Source of the DNA: an uncultured Lentisphaerota bacterium
GTDB taxonomy: Bacteria; Verrucomicrobiota; Kiritimatiellia; RFP12; UBA1067
Reading direction: 5' to 3'
Assembly: GCA_900321255.1 (NCBI GenBank)
Contig: ONVK01000012.1
Location: 1 to 51,010, forward strand
DNA: 51,010 nucleotides
The notes below the pieces were generated by a model. The model did no database searches. It was given only the letters and a program-made list of their open reading frames with translations, and was not told the origin of the DNA. This document shows, in pieces, positions 1 through 9,256 of the stretch. A program made the translations under genes and the position numbers. Every line of letters begins with the position of its first letter. Position 1 is the first letter of the stretch.

Positions 1-740
<740 letters not shown>

Positions 741-756
741 TCAGCCCATAGCGCGC

Positions 757-777
757 CGAGCCGTCAGGCGAGGCTCG
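757..777 (-). terminator. Possible weak stem-loop after rpmB
   Basis: The rpmB-gap spacer (687-797) holds a 6-bp inverted repeat CGAGCC/GGCTCG at 757-762 and 772-777. No T-run follows it on the minus strand, so it is a weak candidate for a 3' end or attenuator. I see no promoter-like element of clear quality for gap in this spacer. Confidence 0.25.
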
Positions 778-797
778 CGACGGGCCGACGCCCCACT

Positions 798-1028
798 TCA
801 CGCCTTGACGACCTTGCCCGCCTTGATGCAGCGGGCGCAGACTGTCATGCGCTTCGTGTTGCCCTTGCCGTCCGTCGCGCGGACGGTCTGGAGGTTCGGA
901 AGGAAGCGGCGCTTCGTGATGCCGGTCGTGTGGAGACCGATGCCGCCCTTGTACTTAGGCGAACCCTTGCGGACGACGACATTGCCGACCGAAGGCCCCT
1001 TGCCGCAGATTTCACAGACTCTTGACAT
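798..1028 (-). CDS. rpmB: 50S ribosomal protein L28
   Basis: Small protein of the large ribosomal subunit, 76 residues, of normal length. It carries the zinc-type Cys pairs CEICGKGP at the N-terminus and CARCIKAG near the C-terminus, and the conserved KRRFLPNLQTVR core. The start at 1028 has an AAAGGA ribosome-binding site. It lies 24 nt downstream of rpsA on the same strand, so co-transcription with rpsA is likely. Having all four Cys suggests a zinc-containing (C+) L28. Confidence 0.96.
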   Translation of the reverse strand: MSRVCEICGKGPSVGNVVVRKGSPKYKGGIGLHTTGITKRRFLPNLQTVRATDGKGNTKRMTVCARCIKAGKVVKA

Positions 1029-1052
1029 TTTCGTGTTCCTTTCGTCTGGGGG

Positions 1053-2813
1053 TTAGTTGGACTCGCCGGGCTGCCACTCGACGTTGGCGAAGGCGTTGTC
1101 GAACGCGGCGGAAAGACCGCCGAGCGACTCGCTGCCGGCCGTCTTGGTGGAGCCGGTCGCGGGAGTCTCGCCCGCGGCCTCCGCCTCGAGGGCCTTGACT
1201 TCGTCCTCGGTCATCGACATCGCGCGGATGGAGAGCCCGATGCGGCGCTCTGCGCGGTCGACCTTGACAACCCTGGCCTCGACCTCCTGGCCGACGTCGA
1301 GAGCGTCCTTGACCTTCTCGACGCGCTGGTCGGAGATCTGGGAGATGTGGACGAGACCGTCAACGCCGTCCTCGAGCTCGACGAACGCGCCGAACGAGGC
1401 GACCTTGGAGACCTTGCCCTTGACGACCATGCCGACCGGGTACTTGGTGGCGATTTCCGTCCACGGATCGGTCTGGGCCTGCTTGAGGCCGAGGGAGATG
1501 CGCTGCTCCTTCGGGTTGACGTCGAGAACGACCGCCTCGACTTCCTGGCCCTTCTGGAGGCACTCCGACGGATGGTTGATCTTCCTCGTCCAGCTCATGT
1601 CGCTGACGTGGATCATGCCGTCGATGCCCTCCTCGAGCTCGACGAACGCGCCGTAGGCCGTGAAGTTGCGGACCTTGCCCTTGACCTTCGAGCCGACCGG
1701 GAAGCGGTCCTGGACCGTATCCCAGGGGTTGTCCTGCGTCTGGCGGATGCCGAGGGCGATCTTCTGGTTCTCGACGTCGATCGAGAGAACGACAACCTGG
1801 ACCTCGTCGCCGACGGAGAGCATGTCGCTCGCGCGGGCGACGCGCTTCGTCCAGCTGAACTCGGAGATGTGGACGAGACCCTCGATGCCGGGGGCGATCT
1901 CGACGAACGCGCCGTAGGCGGCGAGGTTGACGACCTTGCCCATGACGCGCGCTCCGACCGGGAACTGGTCCTGGATCGCGTCCCACGGATTGGGCATCGT
2001 CTGCTTGAGGCCGAGCGACACGCGCTCGCGCTCGCGGTCCACGTCGAGGACCATGACGTCGAGCTCCTGGCCGACCTTGATGAGCTCGCTCGGGTGCTTG
2101 ATGCGGGCCCAGCTCATGTCGGTGATGTGGAGGAGGCCGTCGATGGCGTCCTCGATCGAGACGAACGCGCCGAAGTCGGTGATGTTCTTCACGCGGCCCT
2201 TGCGGATCTCGCCCTTCTGGAGCGAGGCGAGGAGCTCGGCCTTCTTCTCGGCCTGCACGCCCTCGATGAGCTCGCGGCGCGAGACGATGAGGTTGCGGCG
2301 CTCGTTGGAAATCTTGATGACCTTGAAGTCGTAGGTCTGCCCGACGTAGGGCTCGAGGTCTTTGACCGGGGTGACTTCGATCTGGCTGCCGGGGAGGAAC
2401 GCCTCCACGTCGTCGATCTGGACGAGGAGACCGCCGCGGACGGCGCTCTTGATCGTGCCCGTGACGACGCATCCCTCGACATAGCGCTCGAGGATCTTCT
2501 CCCAGCGGATCTTCTCGTCAGCGGCGCGCTTGGAGAGGACGACCATGCCGGTCTTGTCGTTCTCGAGCTCGCGGAGCATGACCGTGACCTTGTCGCCGGG
2601 CTTGACTTCGGCGCCTTCGCCGAATTCGGAGATGTCGATCGAACCCTCGGACTTGTAGCCGATGTCGATAAAGACGTCGTCGCCCTTGATTGCGCTTACG
2701 GTGCCTTCAACGAGGCTGCCGTTCTTGAACTTCGACTCCTGCCCTGCCTGGGCGAGAAGCTCCGCCATCGCGGCGGACTTTTCTCCCTTGGGAGTCGGCT
2801 TTCTGATTGCCAT
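1053..2813 (-). CDS. rpsA: 30S ribosomal protein S1
   Basis: RNA-binding ribosomal protein that recruits and unfolds mRNA on the 30S subunit. The 586-residue product contains six S1/OB-fold repeats. Repeats 3-6 are most regular, each with a GAFVEIE/GAFVELE segment and an (I/V)HVSDMSW or VHISE motif spaced about 85 residues apart. The N-terminal first two repeats are divergent, as in other S1 proteins that bind S2. Length is typical of long bacterial S1. There is no Shine-Dalgarno before the ATG at 2813 (AAGAAAAGCACAA), as is common for S1 genes. It is followed by rpmB after 24 nt. Confidence 0.97.
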   Translation of the reverse strand: MAIRKPTPKGEKSAAMAELLAQAGQESKFKNGSLVEGTVSAIKGDDVFIDIGYKSEGSIDISEFGEGAEVKPGDKVTVMLRELENDKTGMVVLSKRAADEKIRWEKILERYVEGCVVTGTIKSAVRGGLLVQIDDVEAFLPGSQIEVTPVKDLEPYVGQTYDFKVIKISNERRNLIVSRRELIEGVQAEKKAELLASLQKGEIRKGRVKNITDFGAFVSIEDAIDGLLHITDMSWARIKHPSELIKVGQELDVMVLDVDRERERVSLGLKQTMPNPWDAIQDQFPVGARVMGKVVNLAAYGAFVEIAPGIEGLVHISEFSWTKRVARASDMLSVGDEVQVVVLSIDVENQKIALGIRQTQDNPWDTVQDRFPVGSKVKGKVRNFTAYGAFVELEEGIDGMIHVSDMSWTRKINHPSECLQKGQEVEAVVLDVNPKEQRISLGLKQAQTDPWTEIATKYPVGMVVKGKVSKVASFGAFVELEDGVDGLVHISQISDQRVEKVKDALDVGQEVEARVVKVDRAERRIGLSIRAMSMTEDEVKALEAEAAGETPATGSTKTAGSESLGGLSAAFDNAFANVEWQPGESN

Positions 2814-2841
2814 TTGTGCTTTTCTTTAGTTTGTTCGTGTG

Positions 2842-2918
2842 CGCGGTTTTCAGCCGCGTCCGCCCCGTTTTTGGGCGCGGAGCCATATAGTATATCAAAA
2901 ATGCCCGTCGGAATGCAA
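2842..2918 (-). promoter_or_regulatory. rpsA promoter and structured 5' leader
   Basis: On the minus strand, TATACT at 2889-2894 has a TTGCAT-type -35 at 2913-2918 with an 18-nt spacer. Transcription starting near 2882 would give a leader of about 69 nt. That leader contains two small hairpins: CGCGG/CCGCG at 2842-2858 and CGCCC/GGGCG at 2861-2877. Leader structure is a known route for S1 autoregulation in other bacteria; a role here is inference. Confidence 0.5.
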
Positions 2919-2958
2919 TCAGGGGGAGAAAAGATGTCGGAGGAAGGAGCCCGGCCGG

Positions 2959-3363
2959 TCACTCGTCGGCGGCAACCGGGCGGCGCAGGCGCTTCACCTC
3001 CGAATGCGCATGCTTGTCGGCAAGCATCTTCTGCTTCTGGCGGCGGCTGCGGCGGCGCTTCTGGCGGCGGATCTTCTCCGCCGCCTGCCGAGCGGCGGAC
3101 TTGCGGCCGCGCTCTCGCTCGAGGATGAGCTCCGCGAGCATGCGCCGGGCGAGCCAGCGGTTGGTCTCGCGGCTCCTCGTCTCGCCGCAGCGCACGGAAA
3201 TCGCGCTCGGCTCATGCGAGAGCCGCACTACGTTCGACGTCTTGTTCGTCTTCTGCCCTCCCGGGCCCCCGCCGAGGATGAAGCTCTCGTCGAGATCCTC
3301 CTCGAAGACCGACGCCTCCTCCATGAGGGCGCGTATCTGCGCGATCGTCTCGGGCGAAATCAC
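2959..3363 (-). CDS. GGQ release-factor-like protein (ArfB/RF-1 domain family)
   Basis: A 134-residue protein with the peptidyl-tRNA hydrolysis motif in the context GGGPGGQKTNKTSNVVRLSH (about residues 31-50), followed by a strongly basic C-terminal tail rich in RRQKRRRSRRQK. That layout matches the stand-alone RF-1-domain proteins (ArfB/YaeJ type), which release peptides from stalled ribosomes through the GGQ loop and a basic tail that enters the mRNA channel. The GTG start at 3363 overlaps the stop of the upstream DUF2062 gene by GTGA, so translation is probably coupled. Which ribosome-rescue subfamily it belongs to cannot be decided by eye. Confidence 0.8.
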   Translation of the reverse strand: MISPETIAQIRALMEEASVFEEDLDESFILGGGPGGQKTNKTSNVVRLSHEPSAISVRCGETRSRETNRWLARRMLAELILERERGRKSAARQAAEKIRRQKRRRSRRQKQKMLADKHAHSEVKRLRRPVAADE

Positions 3364-3851
3364 TCGCCGCCCCCGTTCTCCAGCATCCGCGCCTTGCGCT
3401 TGGCGCGCCACGCGCGGGAGCGGACCACCACGCGCTTCACGGCGAAGTAGGCGATGGGCGTGAGGACTATCGCCAGGAGAAAGCCCCCGAGGAAGAACGA
3501 GGCCATCACCTCCGCACCGAGCCTCCTCACCGCCGCCCATGTCCACTCGGTGTTGGCGAGCTTCGAATAGGTGAGGGAGCCGCCGAACAGCAGCCTGTTC
3601 ACGACGAACGTCTGCGCAGGGTATATGAAGAATATCGAGACGGGATTCGTGATGAAGGTGCCGAGCGTCGCGCCTATCTTGCTGACGCGCATCATCATCG
3701 CGAGCGGAATCGAGATTATGAGCTGAAGGCCGAAGGGAACGGCGCAGCCGACGAAGACGCCAAGCGCCCACCCGGCGGCGATGTCCTCCGGCGGAAGAGG
3801 GTCGTGGACCATCTTCTCCCTGAGTCGCCGGAAATAGGCGCGCACGTCCAT
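3360..3851 (-). CDS. DUF2062 membrane protein
   Basis: A 163-residue integral membrane protein of the DUF2062 family. The hallmark segment is GVFVGCAVPFGLQL followed by SIPLAMMMRVSKIGATLGTFITNP, with further hydrophobic helices at FIYPAQTFVV and near the C-terminus (SFFLGGFLLAIVLTPIAYFAV). The short N-terminus (about 25 residues) and basic C-terminal tail are probably cytoplasmic. The biochemical function of this family is not established. It starts 2 nt after the DUF1015 stop and overlaps the next gene by 4 nt. Confidence 0.85.
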   Translation of the reverse strand: MDVRAYFRRLREKMVHDPLPPEDIAAGWALGVFVGCAVPFGLQLIISIPLAMMMRVSKIGATLGTFITNPVSIFFIYPAQTFVVNRLLFGGSLTYSKLANTEWTWAAVRRLGAEVMASFFLGGFLLAIVLTPIAYFAVKRVVVRSRAWRAKRKARMLENGGGE

Positions 3852-3853
3852 CG

Positions 3854-5047
3854 TCAGACCGTGTGCACGAAGAGCCCCGAACGGAGTTTCGGCTCGAACC
3901 AGGTGGACTTCGGGGGCATTATCGCCCCAGCGTCCGCTATCGCCATCATCTCCTCGACGGTGACGGGCTCCATCGCGAACGCGACGGCGTTTTCGCCCGA
4001 GTCGACCTTCGCGGCAAGCGCCGCGTCGCCGCGTATCCCGCCCATGAAGGAAATCCTCTTGTCTGTTCGCGGGTCGCCGATTCCGAGAACCGGCGCGAGC
4101 AGATTGTCCTGCAGATAGCTCACGTCGAGCGACGAGACGACGTCGGCCCCGGCGGGGACGTCCCACGAAAGATCGAACCACTTCCCGCGGAAGTACATGC
4201 GGCAGTTGCGCGACCCCCTCTGCCCGATCGCGAAGTTCTCGCTGACGCGCGACATGAACTCGTAGTCGGAAAGGCCGTTTAGATCCGCGACAAGCCGGTT
4301 GTACGCGAGGATCTTGAGCTGGCTGGCGGGGAAAGCGACGGCGAGGAAATACCTGCTCTCGCCCTCGAAGCCGCGCTCCTTCGCGTAGCGCGACGCCGCC
4401 GCGCTGCGGTGGTGGCCGTCGGCGATGTAGGCGACGGGGATGCGCGCGAAGAGCTCCTGCAGCTCGTCGGCCATGCAGGACGAGGCCGGTGCGATCTCCC
4501 AGACCGTGTGGCCTATGCCGTCGTCCGCGACGAAGTCGTAGAGAGGCTCGTTCCTGCATGCGGCGGCGACGATCTCGTCTATGGCCCTGTCGTCGCGGTA
4601 GGTGAGGAACGCCGGGCCCGTGTGCGCCTGCAGCGTCTCGATGTGGCGCGTGCGGTCGTCCTCCTTGTCCTTCCTCGTCTTCTCGTGCTGCTTGAGGACG
4701 CCGGCGAGGTAGTCCTGGGTGTCGAAGGTGGCGACGATGCCCGTCTGGCTGTGAGAGCCCATCGTCTGGCGGTAGGCGTAGAACTTCGGCTCCGCGTCGC
4801 GCACGAGAGTGCCGTCCGCGACGAGCGCGTCAAGCGCCTTCTTCGCCTGGGCGTACGCCTCGGGCGAGGAGCAGTCGGTCCCGTCCGGAAGGTCTATCTC
4901 GGGGCGGGAGACGTGGAGAAAGCTCTTGGGGTTGCCGGCGGCGAGGGCCTTGGCCTCTGCCGTGTCGACCACATCATAAGGAACGGACGCGACAAGCGCC
5001 GCGTCCCCCCGGTTCGGCCTCACGGCCGCGAATGGATGTATGTTCAT
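3854..5047 (-). CDS. DUF1015 (COG4198) family protein
   Basis: A 397-residue soluble protein of the DUF1015/COG4198 family. Recognisable segments are the N-terminal FAAVRPNRG...VPYDVVD, the FYAYRQTMGSHSQTGIVA strand region, the KQHEKTRKDKEDDRTRHIE helix, and YIADGHHRSAAASRYA with the conserved DGHHR. In other bacteria the gene is often linked to serine or 3-phosphoglycerate metabolism, but no such neighbour is present here and no reaction can be assigned. It is translated just ahead of DUF2062, with a 2-nt gap. Confidence 0.85.
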   Translation of the reverse strand: MNIHPFAAVRPNRGDAALVASVPYDVVDTAEAKALAAGNPKSFLHVSRPEIDLPDGTDCSSPEAYAQAKKALDALVADGTLVRDAEPKFYAYRQTMGSHSQTGIVATFDTQDYLAGVLKQHEKTRKDKEDDRTRHIETLQAHTGPAFLTYRDDRAIDEIVAAACRNEPLYDFVADDGIGHTVWEIAPASSCMADELQELFARIPVAYIADGHHRSAAASRYAKERGFEGESRYFLAVAFPASQLKILAYNRLVADLNGLSDYEFMSRVSENFAIGQRGSRNCRMYFRGKWFDLSWDVPAGADVVSSLDVSYLQDNLLAPVLGIGDPRTDKRISFMGGIRGDAALAAKVDSGENAVAFAMEPVTVEEMMAIADAGAIMPPKSTWFEPKLRSGLFVHTV

Positions 5048-5053
5048 CTTTTC

Positions 5054-5665
5054 TCAGAAGCCGACGTTGAGGATCGGCATGAACTGGAACTCCGCGTCGC
5101 GGATTATGTTGACAAGCCCGAGCTGGAAGCCGTACATCGTCTCGCTGCGGTTGATGAGGCCGATCTGCAGGCCCTGCGAGTCGCCGGAGACGTTGATCAG
5201 TCCGAACTGCACGCCGCGGTGGCTCATCGACTCGTTCCAGAGGCCGACCTGGATGCCGAAGAGGTCGCCGCGCGCGACGGAGTTGTAGCAGCCGACCTGG
5301 ATGCCGGCGCAGGAATCCCTGACGTCGTTCCTGAGCACGTTGAGCTGCACGCCCTCGAAATACTCGGAACGGCCCCAGAGGCCCACGTCGAACCCGGTGA
5401 CGTTCTCCTGCTTGGTGGAGCAGGGCACGGTTATGCGGAGCCCGACAAGGTCGGGGGTCTCGGGGAAGTCCCATATCGCGATGAAGGCGGGCCACAGCGC
5501 GACGTTCTTGCGCGGTGCGTCAACCTTTACTTCGAGGCCGCCGTTGTCGTCAGTGGCGAGATCTTCAGCTACGTCCTCGACCGTAACCACTTCAGGCTCC
5601 GCGGGCGCGGCCCAGGAAGGAAGCGCGAAAGCGGCAAGCGCGGCGATTGCAATGAGTTTCTTCAT
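5054..5665 (-). CDS. LA_2272-type surface repeat protein (core copy)
   Basis: A 203-residue exported protein. Residues 1-19 form a clean signal peptide (KKLIAIAALAAFALPSWA). The second half consists of tandem beta-strand units ending in G(L/F)Q(L/I)GL(V/I)N, for example GLQIGLINRS and GFQLGLVNII, and the protein ends in Phe as outer-membrane barrel strands often do. This matches LA_2272-type surface repeat proteins of unknown function. The ATG at 5665 has a GGAG site. A paralogue with the same C-terminal units lies in the AT-rich island at 32076-32669. Confidence 0.75.
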   Translation of the reverse strand: MKKLIAIAALAAFALPSWAAPAEPEVVTVEDVAEDLATDDNGGLEVKVDAPRKNVALWPAFIAIWDFPETPDLVGLRITVPCSTKQENVTGFDVGLWGRSEYFEGVQLNVLRNDVRDSCAGIQVGCYNSVARGDLFGIQVGLWNESMSHRGVQFGLINVSGDSQGLQIGLINRSETMYGFQLGLVNIIRDAEFQFMPILNVGF

Positions 5666-5694
5666 ATGTCACTCCTATTGGCTGTATTGCGGTT

Positions 5695-5700
5695 ATTATA
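5695..5700 (-). promoter_or_regulatory. -10 element for the LA_2272-type gene
   Basis: TATAAT on the minus strand inside TTTATAATAACC. A start of transcription near 5688 would give a leader of about 23 nt carrying the GGAG ribosome-binding site. No convincing -35 is seen. Confidence 0.45.
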
Positions 5701-5726
5701 AACTATTCCCGTCGTCTTGGCAACCG

Positions 5727-6221
5727 TCATTCTACGACGACTTTGCGAATCACGACGGCCTCCTCTGGCACGTTCTCGTGGGGCCCCACCGATCTCGTGC
5801 GCGACTTTGCTATCGCGTCCACCACCTCCAGGCCGTCGGTTACGCGGCCGAAAACGGCGTAGCCGTAGCCCCGCGCCGTGGGAGCCGTGAAGTCGAGAAA
5901 GCCGTTGTCCACGAGATTGATGAAGAACTGGCTCGTCGCGGAGTTAGGGTCCATCGTGCGGGCCATCGCGATGGTGCCGCGCGCGTTCGAAAGCCCGTTC
6001 ATCGATTCGATCATGATCGGCTTGCGAGTCTCCTTCTGGTTCATGTCGCGCGTGAAGCCGCCGCCCTGGATCATGAACCCGTCTATGACGCGGTGGAAGA
6101 TCGTGCCGTCGTAGAAGCCGCTCTTCGCGTATTCCGCGAAGTTCGCGACCGTCGCCGGGGCCTTCTCGCCGTCAAGTTCGAGCGTTATCGTGCCCTTTGA
6201 AGTCTCAATGGTAGCTTTCAT
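5727..6221 (-). CDS. Peptidyl-prolyl cis-trans isomerase, cyclophilin type
   Basis: A 164-residue single-domain cyclophilin that isomerises Xaa-Pro bonds. The conserved core is [19 protein letters not shown] at residues 42-60, with the catalytic Arg in FHRV, followed by [16 protein letters not shown] and [16 protein letters not shown]. There is no signal peptide, so it is cytoplasmic. The ATG at 6221 has no Shine-Dalgarno. Instead an extended -10 box lies 7 nt upstream, so a leaderless transcript is predicted. Confidence 0.93.
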   Translation of the reverse strand: MKATIETSKGTITLELDGEKAPATVANFAEYAKSGFYDGTIFHRVIDGFMIQGGGFTRDMNQKETRKPIMIESMNGLSNARGTIAMARTMDPNSATSQFFINLVDNGFLDFTAPTARGYGYAVFGRVTDGLEVVDAIAKSRTRSVGPHENVPEEAVVIRKVVVE

Positions 6222-6228
6222 GGCGCAG

Positions 6229-6251
6229 ATTATACCAAAGTTCCCCGTATC
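6229..6251 (-). promoter_or_regulatory. Extended -10 promoter overlapping the gatA stop, driving the cyclophilin gene
   Basis: TTTGGTATAAT on the minus strand with TATAAT at 6229-6234. The TAA in this box is also the stop codon of gatA. A TTGAAG -35-like hexamer lies 18 nt further upstream. Only 7 nt separate TATAAT from the ATG at 6221, which places the expected transcription start at or next to the A of the start codon. Confidence 0.65.
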
Positions 6252-7645
6252 TCTTCAAATGCCTTCGACACCTTCAGGAGCTTCGTCTCCTCGAAAGCGC
6301 CGCATATGAACTGCACGCCGACAGGCATCTTCGTGTCGCGCGTGAAGCCCGCGGGAACCGACGACGCGCACACGCCCGCGAGCGCGGACGGAATCGTGAA
6401 CAGGTCGTTCAGGTACATCGTGAGCGGGTCCTGAAGCTCCTTGAACTTGAACGCAGGCGTAGGAGCGCAGGGGGAGAGGAGCGCATCGCACTTCCCGAAG
6501 GCCTCGGCAAAGTCGCGCGTTATGAGCGTCCTGACCTTCTGCGCGCGCCCGTAGTAGGCGTCGTAGTACCCGCTTGAAAGGACGTAGGTCCCCATGATTA
6601 TGCGGCGCTTGACCTCGGGACCGAAGCCCTCGGCGCGCGACTTCGTGTAGAGGGAAAACACGTCCTTCGACTCGGCGGAGCGGTGCCCGTAGCGGACGCC
6701 GTCGAACCTCGCGAGGTTCGCGCTCGCCTCGGCGGGCGCTATGATGTAGTAGACGGCCATCGCGTACTCGGTGTGCGGGAGCGACACCTCGACGAGCTCC
6801 GCGCCGGACTGCTCGCACTTCGCGAGCGCCTCCTCGGTGATGCGCTTCACCTCGGGATCCATGCCCTTGACGTCGAAATACTCCTTCGCGACGCCGATGC
6901 GAACGCCCTTCATGGACGCGCCCTCGATCGCCGCCGCATAGTCCGGGACCGGCTCCCTCGGCGTCGTGCCGTCCATCTCGTCGTGCCCCGCGAGCGCGCC
7001 CAGGAGAATCGCCGCGTCCTCCACCGACTTCGTCATCGGCCCGACCTGGTCGAGCGAGCTCGCGAAGGCGGTGACCCCGTAGCGGCTCACGCGGCCGTAC
7101 GACGGCTTCACGCCTACGCAGTTGCAGAAGCTCGCCGGCTGGCGTATCGACCCGCCGGTGTCCGTTCCGAGGGCCGCGATGCAGAGGTTGCCGCCGACCG
7201 CCGCCGCGCTGCCGCCGGAGCTGCCGCCGGGAACGCGCGAGAGGTCGTAGGGGTTGCGCGTCACGCCAAGCCCTGAGTTCTCCGTCGACGAACCCATCGC
7301 GAACTCGTCCATGTTGACGCGCCCCGCGGGGATGAAGCCGTGCGACTTCATGTTCCTGATCACCGTTGCGTCGTACGGCGAGACATAGCCCTTCAATATC
7401 TTCGACGCGCACGTGCACGGCTGCCCCGCGACGTTGATGAGGTCCTTGACCGCGATCGGCACTGCCTTCGGGTTCGCGCGTGCGAGCTCAAGCGCCTGCT
7501 CCTCGTCGAAGGTGAGGTAGGCGCCGATCTCCGCGTTCTTCGCATGGCAGCGGTCGATGACCGCCTGCGTCAGCTCGACGGAGGAGAACTCGCCCTTCGC
7601 GATCCCCTCCCGCGCCGCCTTGATTCCAAGTTCAAAGAGTTCCAT
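6230..7645 (-). CDS. gatA: Asp-tRNA(Asn)/Glu-tRNA(Gln) amidotransferase subunit A
   Basis: Amidase subunit of the GatCAB transamidosome, which releases ammonia from glutamine to convert Glu-tRNA(Gln) or Asp-tRNA(Asn). The 471 residues include the amidase signature: Lys in [12 protein letters not shown] (near residue 67), the Ser-rich loop [15 protein letters not shown] with the catalytic Ser-cis-Ser-Lys residues, and [14 protein letters not shown]. Length is normal for GatA. gatC lies 3 nt upstream on the same strand; gatB is not in this window. The gene's stop codon doubles as part of the next gene's promoter. Confidence 0.96.
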   Translation of the reverse strand: MELFELGIKAAREGIAKGEFSSVELTQAVIDRCHAKNAEIGAYLTFDEEQALELARANPKAVPIAVKDLINVAGQPCTCASKILKGYVSPYDATVIRNMKSHGFIPAGRVNMDEFAMGSSTENSGLGVTRNPYDLSRVPGGSSGGSAAAVGGNLCIAALGTDTGGSIRQPASFCNCVGVKPSYGRVSRYGVTAFASSLDQVGPMTKSVEDAAILLGALAGHDEMDGTTPREPVPDYAAAIEGASMKGVRIGVAKEYFDVKGMDPEVKRITEEALAKCEQSGAELVEVSLPHTEYAMAVYYIIAPAEASANLARFDGVRYGHRSAESKDVFSLYTKSRAEGFGPEVKRRIIMGTYVLSSGYYDAYYGRAQKVRTLITRDFAEAFGKCDALLSPCAPTPAFKFKELQDPLTMYLNDLFTIPSALAGVCASSVPAGFTRDTKMPVGVQFICGAFEETKLLKVSKAFEEIRGTLV

Positions 7646-7648
7646 ACG

Positions 7649-7939
7649 TCAGCTCTCCGCCCCTTCTACGATCTTCGGAAGCAGGAATTCGTCGCCCACG
7701 CGCTCGGGCGCGTTGGCAAGGGCCGCTTCGCGGTCCAGCGACGGCCTCACGACGTCCTCGCGGAACGCGTTGACGAGCGTGCGCCCGTGCATCATCGGCT
7801 CGACGCCCTCGACGTCGACCTCCGAAATCTTCTCCACGTACTTCACGATGTTCTCGAGCTGCGGCTGGAACACCGTCTTCTCCTCGTCGGTGAGCTCGAG
7901 CCGCGCCAGCTCCGCTACATACGCAACGTCAATTTTCAT
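7649..7939 (-). CDS. gatC: Asp-tRNA(Asn)/Glu-tRNA(Gln) amidotransferase subunit C
   Basis: A 96-residue GatC, the small helical subunit that stabilises GatA on GatB. The N-terminal VAYVAELARLELTDEE, FQPQLENIVKYVEKISEVD and the DVVRPSLDREAALANAPER segments are typical. The AGGAG ribosome-binding site in front of the ATG at 7939 is itself part of the first unit of the heptamer array that follows at 7943, so the repeat seems to have been adopted as a translation signal. Confidence 0.94.
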   Translation of the reverse strand: MKIDVAYVAELARLELTDEEKTVFQPQLENIVKYVEKISEVDVEGVEPMMHGRTLVNAFREDVVRPSLDREAALANAPERVGDEFLLPKIVEGAES

Positions 7940-7942
7940 TAC

Positions 7943-8019
7943 TGACTCCTGACTTCTAACTCCTGACCCCTGACTCCTGACCCCTGACCCCTAACCCCTG
8001 ACCCCTAACCCCTAACTTT
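7943..8019. repeat. Heptamer repeat array, consensus YRACYYC
   Basis: Eleven consecutive 7-nt units on the plus strand (TGACTCC, TGACTTC, TAACTCC, TGACCCC and variants, then TAACCCC and TAACTTT) fill almost the entire gatC-tolB spacer. Period is exactly 7 with transition-type variation between units. The array touches the tolB stop codon. A shorter copy of the same family lies at 37284-37318. Confidence 0.85.
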
Positions 8020-9188
8020 TACCTAATCCACGTCGGGGTGATCCAGTTGCCGGCGGCGCGGAACAGCTGCCGCGGCTCGTCGCCGCCGTCTTCCTTCTCG
8101 ACGGAGTCGACGACGAAAAGCGCCTTGTCGCGCCCGGCGACGAGATGGCGGCCGTCGCGCGACCACACGGGATGCTCCCAGCTGCCGGGCGAGGTCACGA
8201 GCTTCGCGGACTGTTCGCCGGCCTTCGGATCCATCACCGCGACCTGGGCAAGCCCGCCCCGCTTGGTGATGTAGGTGATGCGGCCGTCGGCGCCCCAGTC
8301 CGGGTCGACGTTCTGCGAACCCTTCGAGGTAAGGCGGCGCTTCGCCTTCGTCGCGACATCGACGACGTAGATCTGCGGGTGGCGCGTCTCGTCGGAGACA
8401 TAGGCGATCTGCGTACCGTCGGGACTCCACGTCGGCTGCCCCTCGCTCGCCGTCCTGGTGTTGGTGAGCCGGGTGTAGCGCCCGCCGGAGAGGACGTAGA
8501 GCTCGGGATTGCCCTGGAACGACGCCGCGATCGCGACCTTGGTGCCGTCGGGCGAAATCGCCGCAGGAGACGAGATCCCCTTGAGGTTGAACGCGAGCTT
8601 GCGCTCTCCCGTCTCGACGTTGTGCTCGAAGATCTGCTGGCAGCCGTTCAGGTAGCCGATGTAGTATACGGTCTTGGCGTCCTTCCAGCGGGGACCGACC
8701 GCGGCCTTGCCGTCGCTCGTCAGCTGGCGGACGTCCTGGCCGTCGGGGTAGCACATGCAGAGCTCGGAAGACTGCGGGCTCTTGCGCGAGACGAACACAA
8801 TGCGGTCGCAGGCAAAGCCCTTCTGCCCGTCCTCCGACATCGCGGCGCACATGGCGTCGCTCATGCGGCGCGCGGCCATCCTGATCGACTTGTCGTCGCC
8901 GGCGGGCGTCGGCGCTCCGACCGACCTGCCTGCGCCCGAAGCCGTGACGGTGCCGCCTATCGCGCCCGTCACCTTGATTGCGCCGCCGTTCTCGACCTGG
9001 AAGCATCCGGTGAGCTCGAGGTTGCGCCTGAGGGTCTTCGCATAGGTGTCGGATCCTGCGCCCGTCACGCTGATGGAGACCGTCTTCTTCTTGTGCAGCC
9101 CGACGCCGGTGACGTCGACTATGGTCGCGCAGTTCCCGGCGATCGCCGCCGCAACCGCACACGCAAAAACCAAGGTTTTATTTGTCAT
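8019..9188 (-). CDS. tolB: TolB-like periplasmic beta-propeller protein
   Basis: A 389-residue exported protein. The signal peptide is TLVFACAVAAAIAGNCA. An N-terminal alpha/beta domain of about 120 residues is followed by propeller blades with the TolB/WD40-like units SPDGTKVA, WSPDGTQIAYVSDET, WGADGRITYIT and WSRDGRHLVAG, each after a short TRLT or RRLTSKG turn. TolB works with Pal and TolQRA in outer-membrane constriction at division; no tol/pal genes are in the window, so the exact orthology is probable rather than proven. The start at 9188 has a GGGGAAAGAC-spaced site. Confidence 0.82.
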   Translation of the reverse strand: MTNKTLVFACAVAAAIAGNCATIVDVTGVGLHKKKTVSISVTGAGSDTYAKTLRRNLELTGCFQVENGGAIKVTGAIGGTVTASGAGRSVGAPTPAGDDKSIRMAARRMSDAMCAAMSEDGQKGFACDRIVFVSRKSPQSSELCMCYPDGQDVRQLTSDGKAAVGPRWKDAKTVYYIGYLNGCQQIFEHNVETGERKLAFNLKGISSPAAISPDGTKVAIAASFQGNPELYVLSGGRYTRLTNTRTASEGQPTWSPDGTQIAYVSDETRHPQIYVVDVATKAKRRLTSKGSQNVDPDWGADGRITYITKRGGLAQVAVMDPKAGEQSAKLVTSPGSWEHPVWSRDGRHLVAGRDKALFVVDSVEKEDGGDEPRQLFRAAGNWITPTWIR

Positions 9189-9198
9189 GTCTTTCCCC

Positions 9199-9256
9199 TT
9201 TCAACTTCTGCTTTAAACTTTGCTCTTCAAACTTTCGACTTTCAACTTTAAACTTT
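9199..9256. repeat. Heptamer repeat array, TTTNAAC type
   Basis: The tolB-argJ spacer consists of units TTTCAAC, TTCTGC, TTTAAAC, TTTGCTC, TTCAAAC, TTTCGAC, TTTCAAC, TTTAAAC and TTTACGT on the plus strand. Period is 7 apart from one 6-nt unit. This is a different heptamer family from the array at 7943-8019. The last unit runs into the stop codon of argJ. Confidence 0.75.

Noticed and set aside
757..777. Rho-independent terminator after rpmB
   Set aside because: Stem of only 6 bp and no T-run; kept only as a low-confidence structure.
7943..8019. Heptamer array as a CRISPR or telomere-like structure
   Set aside because: Units are contiguous 7-mers without spacers and lie between ordinary genes; no cas genes are present.
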